A stretch of 64,000 bases of DNA from assembly GCA_019055375.1 (NCBI GenBank), contig JAHQIW010007401.1, positions 62,001-126,000 of the forward strand. Reading direction: 5' to 3'. Of this stretch, positions 26,540 through 37,700 are shown piece after piece. Source of the DNA: Parelaphostrongylus tenuis. Lineage: Eukaryota > Nematoda > Chromadorea > Rhabditida > Metastrongylidae. Made by a program: the position numbers and the translations under genes. The notes below the pieces were generated by a model. It saw only the letters and a list, made by a program, of their open reading frames with translations, had not been told where the DNA came from and made no database searches. How positions within the stretch are numbered: position 1 is the first letter of the stretch; each line of letters begins with the position of its first letter.

Positions 26540-26890
26540 GGAGCTGTCGTGGGAACGAATTCGCTTAGTAGTCATACACAACCGATGCGTAGTGGAACTT
26601 GGGGTGATAATAAAGTTACAGAAAAGACGGCAAGGAAGTGGTTGACGAAACTCAAAGCTGGAGAGAACACTCTGAAGGATCAATCGCACTCGGGCAGTCC
26701 ACAGGAAGCTCCATTAATCTTGTACGCCGTTTTACTAGCATTTCCTCCTAAACGCCATTCGTGCAGGAGTAATGAGCAAATATGTACCCACGACAACTCC
26801 ATCTTAAAGCAAGTATATACAAGTTGTATACCAAGTTGCTTGCAAGAAAATGCGCAGTTTAACGATACCAAAATCATGCCATTCAGATTC
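26540..26890. pseudogene. Rearranged mariner transposase fragments
   Basis: On the plus strand 26540-26700 encodes SGTWGDNKVTEKTARKWL and LKDQSHSGSP, the second half of the mariner DNA-binding domain. Directly after it, on the minus strand, 26700-26880 encodes MELSWVHICSLLLHEWRLGG, the first half. The two pieces therefore face opposite ways, as after an inversion or a foldback. The minus-strand flank matches that of the fragment at 15.2-15.5 kb. Confidence 0.65.
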
Positions 26891-27214
26891 TTTCTGGTTC
26901 TTAAATTTGGTGTTAATGCTCTAGTGCCAAAACTTTTGAAACGAGCTGATCCTTTGTGAAGTTCACTTTCGTAGCTTGATACACAGTGGTTTTCGAAAAC
27001 CTCTAAAATTCTCAGAGATCAAAGTACTTTCGAGTGGAAACTTGAGACATCATGCAAAGGCCTTAACCTACCGCTCTATGAACAATTTCCTTTAGTTGTT
27101 CATCCTAATTTTGCATTATATTCAACCGTTAAATGTGTCACTAATGCGACTGGCATCCAGGATTTATGGCTTTTTTTGGGGGATATGAGACCCTTATTGT
27201 AGCTCATCTTGACC

Positions 27215-27250
27215 TTTCGATAGTCTGAAAAGGCGGAAGTCCGCCAAAAT
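27215..27250 (+). repeat. PLE 3' hairpin motif (variant)
   Basis: GTCTGAAAAGGCGGAAGTCC and following bases form a GGCGGA/UCCGCC hairpin like those after PLE sequence at 15.1 kb. No PLE coding sequence is recognisable next to it. Confidence 0.45.
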
Positions 27251-27707
27251 GCCTCTTTTTGTGGATAGATGGTACAACAATTACATCACGAAAAACAATT
27301 TCAAAGTACTGAAAATTCAAAAGCAAGCGTGGCAACAACAAACATCAACTAAAAAATGTCGAACAATACAATGCATTGTTGGTAATTGTTCACTTCTTCA
27401 GTCAATTCAACATTTGAAATATGAACTCCGATGGAAAAATTACGCTTCCTAGGTTCAGAAAAATCATAATTTCACGCTGCTAAAACTAGAACGGCCGTCT
27501 TTTTTGTAAAATATTTGTATATTGTGCTGAATTTCACTGCAATAAATCAATTTCCCTCATGACGGAGACGCTTTTTTAGCATTCAGAGGGTGATTCAATT
27601 TCGGACATACACGAACAGCATGACGCACGTTGATACGGTAACTAATAGAAATGAAAAAAAAAAACATCATTGAGATTGCAAGAATAAATGCCTTTTCAAG
27701 TCACTCA

Positions 27708-28495
27708 AACGATCAAAAGGACGACAGATGGTACAAGGATACGAAGAATCGATATATATTGAAAAGTCCATAATTTTCAAGAGTTCACATCTAAACGAAT
27801 CCATGGGATAAAATGTGGACCAATGAAACCAGAGTTTTCGCTTGTGATACAACACAACGATCATTCGAGATCAGCCTTAACGTTATAAAGGGTAAGCACT
27901 CTCAAGCTAGATCTAGAGATCATTTTCAATCCTATATTTTCTAAAAAAAATCCCTAATGATCTGATTTCTCATAAAAAGCCCGGAAAAATGATATGATGC
28001 TCAACGATTCCCCACAGCGAGGTAGTCTCACTTCTTACGCACGAAATATGAAATTGAAAGTTTTACTGGTGACAGCTCGAGTCACTCGACGATCAACGGG
28101 ACAACAGGTGGTACAAGGATATGAAGAATCGATATATTCAGAAGTCCATTAATTTAAAGAGTTCACATCTAAATGATTACATAGGATAAGATGTGGACCA
28201 ACGAAACCAGAGTTTCTCCTTTTTATATAACACATCGATCATTCGAGATCAGCCTTAACTATATAAAAGGTAACCGTTCTCAAGTTAGATCTAGAGATCA
28301 TTTTCAATCCTATATTTTCTAAAAAAAATTCCTAATGGTCCGATTTCTCACGGAAAGCCTGGAAGAACGATATGATGCTCAACGATTCCCCCTGAAGAAG
28401 TAGTCTCACTTCTTACGCACGAAATATGAAAATGAAAGTCTTACTGGTGACAGCTCGAGTCACTCGACAATCAACAGGACAACAGGTGGTACAAA
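27708..28495. repeat. Tandem duplication, period about 379 bp
   Basis: Two full units and the start of a third are visible. The marker ACAACAGGTGGTACAA or its variant starts at 27721, 28101 and 28479. Units differ by scattered substitutions and small indels. The repeat carries no clear coding sequence. Confidence 0.85.
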
Positions 28496-28689
28496 TGATC
28501 GCACTCTTATTTATCCGTCTAGAATGCCACGATAGTAAGAGTTGGGAAGAAGAAGAAGAACTAAGTGGAAAAAACAATGAAAATTACCTAGTACTTCTGA
28601 GAGAAATAGTTTTGGTCACCTCTTTGAAAAAACTGGCGCCAAAATTACACCCGTGCAAATTTTCTCAATGATTCACAATCTTATAGAAG

Positions 28690-28890
28690 AGAAAAGAGAT
28701 CATAACTTTTGTTTCGAGTGTTTTCTTGAGACCACAGCTCAAATTTCAATATGCCTTACAATCATTTTTGAGCCACGCATCAGTGGTCTGCCAAACAGGG
28801 CTGACTTATAGAGCCCGATACACGTGTTTCGATCTTGCGATCTCGTCAGTCGGGCAGTTACCCTTTCTCGTCTTTTGCTAATCTCTGTGG
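28690..28890 (-). repeat. PLE terminal-repeat copy, type 1
   Basis: This block of about 200 bp starts TTCGAGTGTTTTCTTGAGAC and is nearly identical to 39420-39600. It contains the hammerhead at 28813-28855. Confidence 0.75.
28813..28855 (-). ncRNA. Hammerhead ribozyme motif, type 1 (intact core)
   Basis: The minus strand reads GCCCGA, CUGACGAG, the stem II hairpin AUC-GCAA-GAU, CGAAA, CACGUGUA and UCGGGC. Stem I has six pairs and stem II is closed by a GCAA tetraloop. Stem III is ACAC/GUGU without a loop. Every invariant base is present, so a pair of such RNAs could form a double hammerhead. Confidence 0.85.
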
Positions 28891-28959
28891 GAGCTCCAGT
28901 CCCCAGTGGCTCAAAAATGATTGCAAGGCATATAGAAAAGAGATCCCCAAATATCAAGT

Positions 28960-30090
28960 GAGCAAATTAAGTGCTCAGATGTCTCTATGCAGTCTAAATG
29001 GGTAGCAGTCTATGTTACGACTGCTCTCTTTAGTGTAGAAAATTTCTCGTTTACGAAAAAACTGCCCGAAAAGCCTTCTCTTTTTTGCGAATATTAAGTA
29101 CAAAGTATACGTTTCCATGCTCGACGATACATAGCACAATGACATACACAGTATAGGGTATCGAATTAATAGAGAAGTACAACAGATACAGTTCCCTAAG
29201 CCGAAATAAGCGACCTCAACGAGAACGAGTTGATATCATCTCACGTTAGCCCAGCTAGGCTTCGTTAGTACCAACAGAGATCCGATCGCTCGACTCAGAG
29301 TGCTCACGCCATGATTAAAAATCACGTGTTATCTGTCGCGTTATCAATATGATGACGTTCAGTGCTCTCGTTATCGCCCAATTGAAAAATGGAACGGCAA
29401 ATGGGTCAAACGGTAACATACAAATTCCTCTTCGTATCAAAATTCTCTGGTATACTTTACTTAAAGAAACCAAATACAGCAGCTCAATCAAAAGGCCATT
29501 TTTAGCTCCACGAGAGTTAGGATAACAATCAATATGCGCCTATGAGCCTAGCACGAGAAATTCGTCTTCGAAACTGTCTCTATTTCTTAGTGTTAGTCTC
29601 ATACTTTTTATTCTATTTTACCCAACCCGTATCACATATGTAATGCCCAAATCTATAATTCCACCACTCGAATGGTCTTCTCGCATTTATCGCTGGCTTG
29701 AAAAGTTCGTTATTTATGGATCTCTCAGGATACGGACCAAGCAGACCCTGTGATTTCGAGGATAGTCAGACTGAGGTAAAACCTAGGGTGTGCGCTGATT
29801 GATTGCCGGAAACTGCTGAGGGAGAGAGGAGGAGGAGGAGGGCGAGGGCTAACCCGCGGCAAGTATCACTTACTCAATCATTCGGCCAACGTCCTTGGTT
29901 TGGCATAAATCATTAGATTTCAGTTCTTTTTGGTTGTAAAGAGACAAATGAAAAACCGACCTCATTCTCTGGACAGAAACTTTACACAGAAGTGCTAGTA
30001 ACCACTGAAAAGCTGAGATTTCTGGCTGCACCTCCCACGTTGCCGATTTTCGCAAAAACCTCTTTCTCTGGAGAAACATGCGCTCTGAGA
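28960..30090. other. No recognisable gene
   Basis: A purine-rich tract (GGAGGAGGAGGAG) lies near 29825. No exon is supported. Confidence 0.35.
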
Positions 30091-30094
30091 CATA

Positions 30095-31440
30095 GGCTTG
30101 TGTGGATTTTACAGCGTTATAGGAGGGTGTTTTGAAAAACCGACGACGTGGGGCTGTAGCCTAAGATCTCAGCTTTCGAATGTTCACCAATACTCCTATG
30201 AAAAGTTCCTACCCATCGAATGAGGTCAGTTTATAATTTGTTCCCTGATAACCAAAAATAAGCGATTTTTCTATCGACAGCAGTTGAATAAACAACTTCT
30301 TTAGTGGGTAATCCACTTATCACTATGGAGTTAAACAGCCAAAAGGACAGCTGACGGAAAAGTCATTTGAGAGAATCGGATTTGAAATCGTTGAGCCATC
30401 ATTACTACTTTAAAGAGCTCCTTGGAACCGCCGTTTTCACATTACGAGTTGATCTAGACTCAATAAGAAAAAGTGAACAATCTATGCTCTCAAAAGGTAA
30501 AAGCTCTATAAGCCATGGAAATAGTAGCACAATATATGCACATAGAATTAGCAAAGAGCCCTTTTCTTTAATCGAAATTGCACGAGGTTGGTAATTCTTC
30601 TTTCTCAAAAAGTTGGTGGCTAACATTTTGAGATTTTGATTTTGAAAAGGAAAAAGTCCCAACCTCGTGCAAGTTTTAATAAAAGAAAAGGACAGTTCGC
30701 AAGAAACTCTGGGTACAACTCGGTTAGACGGCGACAAATGAAGAAACCTATCTCATTTGTCTCATTTGCTGGACCATGAACTTTTCATAGGAGTGTTAGT
30801 GATCATTCGAGTGCTTAGATTTCTTGTTACAGCCCCACGTCGTCGGTCTCCTCAAAACACTCTTTTATTACGCTGTAAAATTCAAGATAAGATTACGTTT
30901 CACACGAAGACGTGTTTTTCTACCTTACCCCTCTTATATTTCCTGAACAGATCTTCCTCCTTAACGTGTTGATACTCAATTTACAGCACAAGCTTCGAAG
31001 AACTCAAGGAAGTGTTTGCATTTTGAAAAAGGTCTTTCGATCTTTGATCTCCTTTGGTCTTCTGATTTGTGCTTTAAATCTCGCCGGACAGAGCTCTTTC
31101 TTTAGACTATCAATAATCATCCGATAGCGTAACATTCCCTGATTCTGCCGACGTGCTTATTTTCCGGAGATACAGTTTAGAAAGAAAAATAATAGCGAGT
31201 TTTACTTTTTTGGCAAGGTTGTTTACGGGCTAGTTTACAAGGCGGAGGCCGTAGCAAGGAGCGTGGCAGGAGCGGTGCGGGCTGGGGTGATTGAAATGTA
31301 GTTATTCAACTAGAAATTTTTCCTCCAATTCAAAAGAAACTCCAGATAAAACGATAGCCTAAAATACTACGAAACTTTCTCTAGACATTGATATGCTTTC
31401 CGTGCTCTCAGCGGTTACACGCGTGATAAAAAAAAGGCGC
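30095..31440. repeat. Repeat D: inverted pair plus internal segment
   Basis: A block of about 130 bp at 30095-30225 (minus) recurs inverted at 30775-30900. Its hallmark is TTCATAGGAGT followed about 45 bp later by CCCACGTCGTCGG. A further block at 31255-31440 (TTGATATGCTTTCCGTGCTC) matches 53.95-54.13 kb. The same components recur at 53.2-54.3 kb, so this is an interspersed, non-coding repeat family. I do not recognise it. Confidence 0.6.
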
Positions 31441-31460
31441 AGGAGGTTAAAAATAAAGGA

Positions 31461-31752
31461 AGTAAAGCTCTCGGCGTTGATCAATCCCTGAGGGATGCGC
31501 CATGCATTCGTCTTCAATTTCTAGCTTCGTTTGAGGTGATTGAATGCATATCTGGCCTTTACAATGACTCGCGGTAGCCTCCCGCTGAACCGAGTCAGTG
31601 CTGCTCATCCTCCCAGACAAGTCTGAGACCTGTCTGGTACCAATTTACCGACCCCGGAGGGATGGATGGCTTGGTGAGCCATGAGCGCGAGATCGAACCA
31701 GTGACCTCGTGTGCGACACAGAGCACCTCTAGCCACTGCATCACATGCGCTC
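31461..31752 (-). repeat. SINE-A copy, full length
   Basis: On the minus strand it runs from the tRNA-like head (GAGCGCATGTGATGCAGTGG, A-box region; B-box-like GGTTCGATCTCGCGC) to the 3' tail ATCAACGCCGAGAGCTTTA. At about 290 bp it matches the other full-length copies. Confidence 0.85.
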
Positions 31753-31904
31753 TTATCGACAATAGTGAAGTATATAAAAATATAAATATCTTCGAGTGCA
31801 GTAGTCAGTTAGAAGAACGGAATAGCAAGAAACAACTGGGCGATAATTGAGGGAAAGCATTACTAAAAATAGCCAATAATGTGGAGAGCTGTGCAAAAAC
31901 ATTT

Positions 31905-31975
31905 GCGTCAGCCGGGATTCGAACCCAAATCTCACTCTTTCCGGGAGCGTATGCTAACCGTTGCACCAGTGAATA
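31905..31975 (-). repeat. SINE-C tRNA-like head
   Basis: The minus strand shows a tRNA-like head with a B box GGGTTCGAATCCCGGC. It is part of the third, short tRNA-derived family. Confidence 0.55.
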
Positions 31976-31979
31976 CTAA

Positions 31980-33180
31980 AAAATAGTTTTTTGTTTTACA
32001 GTTAGTATAGTTCCTAATTAATTGTGAAAACATTTCTTGGGAGAGAATTGGGCTTGTTCACAAACTAAAAAGGCTTGAAACCTGTGAAGGAACATTTCAG
32101 TCCGCCAAAAACTCGGGAAACTAAACAAAAGACGAAATAAAAAGGAAGAATTTGATAGAAGAGTAGAGCAATGACACCACTGAGATTCCGGAGAGAACGG
32201 CAAGATCTTACCATCGTTTTCAGCCGGCACATTCGTTGTGGTGTCTGTGGCTACGGTCACCTACCTTTGAACGACGACGAAACTCGTCTTGTTTGTTCTA
32301 GCAGTCGTTTGTTTGTTTTTCCGGTGGCTTATTTTTTTGATGCTGAGAGCATGCATACCGTAATTTTCACGTGTGGTTGATGCGTATTGATTAGTAGATC
32401 AAATTTCCTCAGGCTCTCGTCACATGCCATTCATCCAGGACCGTAGCGCGTTTCTTCAGTCAAAACAAGCCTATGACAGGCGGACGGATCCATCAGGAGG
32501 ACGCGAAAGTCATGCTTGTACATCATCAATTCTCTAGTTCGAGATCACATGCGAAATTTTGAGAGGAGATCCGGAAGATTTCAGATTTTCCGGAATTATC
32601 ACGAGCGGGCGAGGCTGAGGCATCCGTACGGTATCCTGGCGCTATCCCAACGTCGTCAGCGGCCGATGATCCATTTGCTGGCGCCTTGCTGGGACTTGCT
32701 GAGTGAGTTTCCCACGTTTTTTTCATTAAGAGCCAAAGCCTCATAAAAAGGCTCTTCCAGAGCTTCAGATCTTCTTCTCTTCACTGCGTTGAATTTGCTC
32801 GATGCTACAAATGTCTAATTACCCAGTTTTAAGGTCATTTTTTGATGAGCTAGTGCGAGGTTTTTCGTAATCCTTATCATTATGGCTAACGTTGCGATTT
32901 CGCCTTTATCAGAACCAGTAGAAAAGTCAAGGAATTAAAAAATTCAAAGAAATCAAAAATTGAAAAATTAGAAAATTTGAGAAAAAAATTGAATTATAAA
33001 AAAGTCTTTGAAAATTTTTTTTCAAAAACAAACTAAATTGAAATTTGGGTCCTGAAAATTTATAGGAAAATAGAAATCGTTTCAAACAAAGTAGAATAAG
33101 AAAAACTGTTGTACAAAAAATGCTGTACCATATCTCATGTGTTGAGGAGCAGTTCCTCTCTGTGGTTCCTGTGATCTATG
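31980..33180. other. No firm gene; possible minus-strand coding-like segment
   Basis: 32526-32744 on the minus strand has a Ser/Ala-rich frame with relatively high GC, but no consistent splice partners, and the plus strand is also open. 32930-33120 is extremely A-rich. Confidence 0.3.
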
Positions 33181-33181
33181 C

Positions 33182-33925
33182 GTTTATTTAGCCGGTTGAC
33201 CTCCGCAGACCAGCGCGTATACACCCAGTGTGGGTCCGCGGAAGTCAACCGGCTAGAGTATTTTTGGAACTCTAGGCGCTTAGTTTTTTTGTTACATATT
33301 GGATCGGCAAGAAATTTGCAGACTTTTTTGTTTTTGTTGATTACTTTTCAAGCATTTGAGTTTTTGTTTTACTGTCGTTTAGAGCAGCTTCTTGCGATTA
33401 TTTTGATGTATAACACTTATACTTTTATTTTAAGATGGAACTGTCCCGAGAGCAAAAATGATTGTTGATGCCACACGAGTATCGTTCGGGTTCAAGTGCT
33501 GCTTAGACTTTTTTGTGGGCGATCGGCTCCTTGCTTTTGCGTCAACTCGTCATTTATAGTCTTGAATTCATTTAAACGATCAAAAACCGTAGTTCCCCCA
33601 GCTGTTCCAGAACCCCATTCCTCGTTGGGCCGGTGTAAAGTTTTAGCGGCACTTGAACCCAAACGATACTCGTGTGGCATCAACAGTCGTTTTTGCTCGG
33701 GACAATTTCATATGGTAGTAAAAGTATAAGTGTCATATATCAAAATAAGCGCAAGAAGCTGCTTTAAACAACAGTGAAAACAAAAACTCAAATGCCGGAA
33801 AAGTAATGAACAAAAACAGAAGAGTCTGAAAATTTCTTGCCGATCCAATATGTAAAAAAACTCAGCGCCTAGAATTCTGAAAATACTCTAGTCGGTTGAC
33901 ATCCGCGGACCCACACTGCCTTGAA
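33182..33925. mobile_element. Palindromic mariner element
   Basis: Two halves of at least 230 bp are inverted copies of each other. Each starts at a terminal repeat (CCGGTTGACNTCCGCGGACC) and runs inwards to a mariner N-terminus. The minus half encodes LLMPHEYRLGSSAAKTLH and EEWGSGTAGGTTVFDRLNEF (helix-turn-helix region); the plus half encodes MELSREQK, a stop, then LLMPHEYRSGSSAA. There is no catalytic domain. The element looks like a mariner 5' end that was copied into a head-to-head palindrome. The left terminal repeat is itself doubled (33182-33256). Confidence 0.8.
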
Positions 33926-34111
33926 ATAAATCTACAAGTGTTATAGGTAAAATAACCACAATAACCTGCATTAACGATAGTAAAAACAAAAGCTTAAATG
34001 CATGAAAAATCTATAAAAACGAAGAATTGCGGAGAATTTCTCACCAATTCAGTACTTCGAAATCCTCTCTCGTTATGCATCTGTGTTCCATGGAAATGTT
34101 ATTTTTGTCTT

Positions 34112-34150
34112 TCCGGGCTCTGAAGAAGACACAACCCGCTGAAATGGCGG
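34112..34150 (+). repeat. PLE 3' hairpin motif (variant)
   Basis: GGGCTCTGAAGAAGACACAA is followed by a CGCTGAAATGGCGG hairpin. It lies 75 bp from a type 1 hammerhead in opposite orientation. Confidence 0.45.
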
Positions 34151-34227
34151 TTATATAGATAAATGCCTGGCAATCATTTTTTGAGCCACGCATGTCAGTG
34201 GTCTATTGAAGAGGGCTGACTTATAGA

Positions 34228-34270
34228 GCCCGATACACGTGTTTCGATCTTGCGATCTCGTCAGTCGGGC
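34228..34270 (-). ncRNA. Hammerhead ribozyme motif, type 1 (intact core)
   Basis: It is identical in core and stems to the copy at 28813-28855: GCCCGA, CUGACGAG, GCAA-capped stem II, CGAAA, CACGUGUA, UCGGGC. The flanks from GAGCCACGCATGTCAGTGG are also shared. Confidence 0.85.
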
Positions 34271-34489
34271 AGATAAATTGCATCATGGAATCTTGTATCA
34301 TGGGTTTAGCAAGAAAAGCAGTGAACTATTGGCAATACCGAGGTTGACAGATAGTGGATCATGGGAATTACCTCTTTTCAATACGCGCAGTGATCATTGT
34401 TAACCCATTGGAGAAAGCTTTTCCTAGCAAGAAATCCAAAGAATTACGTATGCATTCGATGGACTGCATGCCGTTTTGAAAGGGTTAAA

Positions 34490-34645
34490 CCAATGAGAAC
34501 GGGAATCGAACCCGCGTCTCACTCTATCCAGGAACGCGTGCTCTAACTACTACATCCACCGAGGCACATTTGCCCGACCACTAGGATGAGACGCGGGTTC
34601 GATTCCCGCCTGAGGCCGCGTTTTTGCTCACCACTCAACTCTCTT
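34490..34645. repeat. SINE-C copies, head to head
   Basis: A minus-strand tRNA-like head (34490-34570, B box CGGGTTCGATTCCCG) abuts a plus-strand copy (GACGCGGGTTCGATTCCCGC, then the tail from GCTCACCACTCAACTCTC). Confidence 0.6.
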
Positions 34646-34724
34646 AGATATATAGAAAACATCATAACAATGCGAAATGCATCAAAATACTATTAATTCC
34701 AATGAAGACTGTGATGTTTTCCAG

Positions 34725-37700
34725 TGTAGTAACGAGGCTTGCCATCGCACATCCATGTATGGTACTTCGACGACAGTGTCAGGTGCATCAGAATGCTCGG
34801 TCATTGCATTTGACTCCGTTCACATTGGTGCCTGTCATGTGTAATTTGGTGTCCAACGAGGTTAATTCTCCTTCGTTATTTTGGTCATTTCGCTTTTTTT
34901 GTTACAAAATTTATTTTAAAGGGTGTTATGACGTTCTGGAAGGGATCGATAGGGTCGTGTGTCCTTTGGGGTCTGACGAATGTGACTGAGATTGTGCTTG
35001 CTGATTTATTTGGTCTACCCAGGTACAATCTTTTATGATCTCTATAGGTCCACTAATAGTCTGCTTAAAAGCACCATTTATCTTCATTATATTCCCAGCT
35101 GATCCTTCATACATTTTCCTTCATTTTCAGACATATTGTCCCGAACGGTAGCACAAGAAAATATTGGAGGCATATCCTCTTGAAGGCGTAAGTTTCAAAT
35201 TCTGTGGATGTTTACTCTCTTTCTAATTTTTCATTATTATCTTCCCGAATTTTAACCAAAATCTTCAGTTCTACAATGTTCGCGATGACGCCTTTCTTTG
35301 TTTCGATGTTCATAGAGACCGTTCGGGTAAGCTTTCATCGTCCGTAAAGTTTTTCTCTTTTCATTATCGTTTGAGCCAACTTGTCATGTGGTCTGATAAG
35401 GGCTCTTGTATAGCCCGATACACGTGTTTCGTCCTTAATATTAGTAAAGCACTCGAAATTAAGGTATAATATGATAGAAATACCAGCCAACGAACAATCG
35501 AGTGCGCAGACACTGTGTTAGGTGAATGTTTCACCTGACATAGAGTGTAAAGCGTAGGTCGTCGATAACTATGTATAAGGAGTGTGACGCTCCCGAGAGA
35601 ACTGACTATGAAAAGATCGAAAGACGACGGTTTCTGCCTGACTGACGAGTCTCTAAGGACGAAACACGTATATAGGGGTGTACAAGAGCTCTTATCAGAC
35701 CACATGAGAAGTTGGCTCAAATAATAATGAAAGGATCTATTGAAATTAGGGCGTGGTCTTAATAAGGCACTCGAAATAAAGGCATATAAAGGTTTTTCTT
35801 CTCAGTACAATCATAATCATGATGTCCTTCAGAGTGAATCTGGCCTCGATGGTGAAGGTCCGAGTATCATGGAAGTTCTTGTGAGAGGTGTGGATAGATT
35901 AAGGTGATTTGTTCTCAAGTTTGCTTACATGTTTTTCTAAGTGATGACTCATGGTGTCATCTTCCCACCCACGCTCTTCGATGAACATTGGTTGTTTTTT
36001 TATTATTACAAAATTTGAATGACGTTGAGTGATCTGAAAAACATGGAATGCCCGACGAAAGTTGGCCGCGCTTCTCACCCCTTACCGGGGTGCGCCTGCT
36101 AACCCGTGCACTACGGACGGTTCCTGCTCTGCCTATCACTGTTTCTGCGATACCAGGTATCAGTTCTATGAGCAACCAACCGCTTCACGGTTTCGTCTGT
36201 AAGCACATATCGGCGATGAATCTAGTTGCGTTGATAGCTATTGGAGATACGTGATCACAGAGAGAGCAATAACAGAACAGGAGCAGCGGTAGTGCAGTGG
36301 TTAGCACGCAGCCCGGAAGGGTGAGGCGCAGGTTCTACTTCCGCCTAGGGCTTAGAGTTTGGCATATCACTTAGCATTGTTGGATAAGCGGTCAGATAAA
36401 GGATCCTTGTTGATTGTCTATCATCAGAACCCTTGCAGATTTCCAATTTTTGGTGCTAAAGATCCTTCGCGACGATTTTCTGTACTACATTTGGCGGTAC
36501 CCACTGTGCTCTATCGTACATCGCATTACATTATACAGACGAAGCTCTATTACCTTTTTTTCAAAATGGCCAAGAATTACGTGGTAAGGCGGATATTTTA
36601 GTTTGGAAGGTATCTTCGTTCGTATGAATGCTAATATATGTTGATATCATCAGTTTAGAATAGAAAACCCGAGTCAGAAAGGAGGAAATTCCATCAGTAT
36701 ATTCCACAAATGTTTGCTCAGACATCGTCGACAATAATGACGGATTTAATCCTATTTCCTATCGAGACTATAATGCACAGGATGTACATACAAGGTGAAT
36801 CCTCTCAATTTTACGCATTACACTGATCATTTGCTGCTTTTTCCACTTACGATGAGCGTGAAATTCTTTAGAGTCATAAAGTACGAAGACTGTCACCTCT
36901 TAGCCTCAAAACTTTCGCGTCAGGCGGGACTAGAACCCGAATCTCACTCTTTCTGGGAATGCGTGCTCTATCCGTTACACTACTGGCGCCCATTTTGCAC
37001 AACGCTCTTTCTACATTACAGTGCATCTATCTGTCGGTCCCCAGCCGTCAACGGCCTGGCCCGGGTAGAGAAAGAGCGATGTGCAAAATGGGCGTCCGTA
37101 GTGTAACGGATAGAGCACGCGTTCCCGGAAAGAGTGAGGTGCGGGTTCTAGTCCCGCCTGACGCGAAAGTTTTGCACATCACTTCACACCAATGGGTATA
37201 TATTTGTAACATCACACCACCGCTAGAAGCGGTTAAATAAAAAGATTTATATCATGATTGTTATCAGTCATGTTATAACTATGGGTTAAAAGGATCAAAC
37301 TCTTGCCATTGGTAATCCTTGAGCGATGCGCCATGCATTAGTTCATCTACCCCCTTTGAGGTTAATAAATCTTCGAGGACCGACCATACGATACGTTTCG
37401 TACCGAGCCGAGCAACGTTAAATCTCACTCAGCTGCTATAATGGCGACGTCACGTCTCGTGGGAAAGCCGGCTCAGACAGCCAGGCACGCATGGATAGAT
37501 ATGGAAATGCTGCTTGCCTGTGACCGCTACGAAAGCTATGGTGCGACGCCTCCTTCCTATCAACGGTGGTTCTTAAAGGGTTAAATTCATGCTTGTGCGT
37601 TTGAAGCGACTGACGGTGGCTTACCGATATATCAAGCAGTGCTGCCATCCTCTTAGACAAATACGGTGCCAATTTACTTTCACCGAGGTGGAAGACTTGG

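Larger units (their letters stand above)
35366..35720. repeat. Inverted pair of PLE terminal-repeat copies in a carrier intron
   Basis: The left copy (minus) starts TTTGAGCCAACTTGTCATGT and is cut at about 35437 in stem II of its hammerhead. The right copy (plus) ends with the complementary flank near 35720. The segment between is unrelated. Both lie inside intron 4 of slc-25A46. Confidence 0.7.

Noticed and set aside
26243..26689. 148-codon minus-strand frame
   Set aside because: Overlaps plus-strand mariner sequence with clear motifs; no recognisable protein of its own.
27708..28495. CRISPR-like or satellite array
   Set aside because: Only two to three long units without spacer structure; a simple tandem duplication in a eukaryotic genome.
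32526..32744. Minus-strand Ser/Ala-rich frame that looks coding
   Set aside because: The plus strand is equally open, no acceptor/donor pair keeps it in frame, and the next candidate exon (32212-32260) has conflicting donors.
37085..37158. Functional tRNA gene
   Set aside because: The head folds only partly and carries the SINE-C tail shared with a dozen copies, so it is a SINE rather than a tRNA gene.
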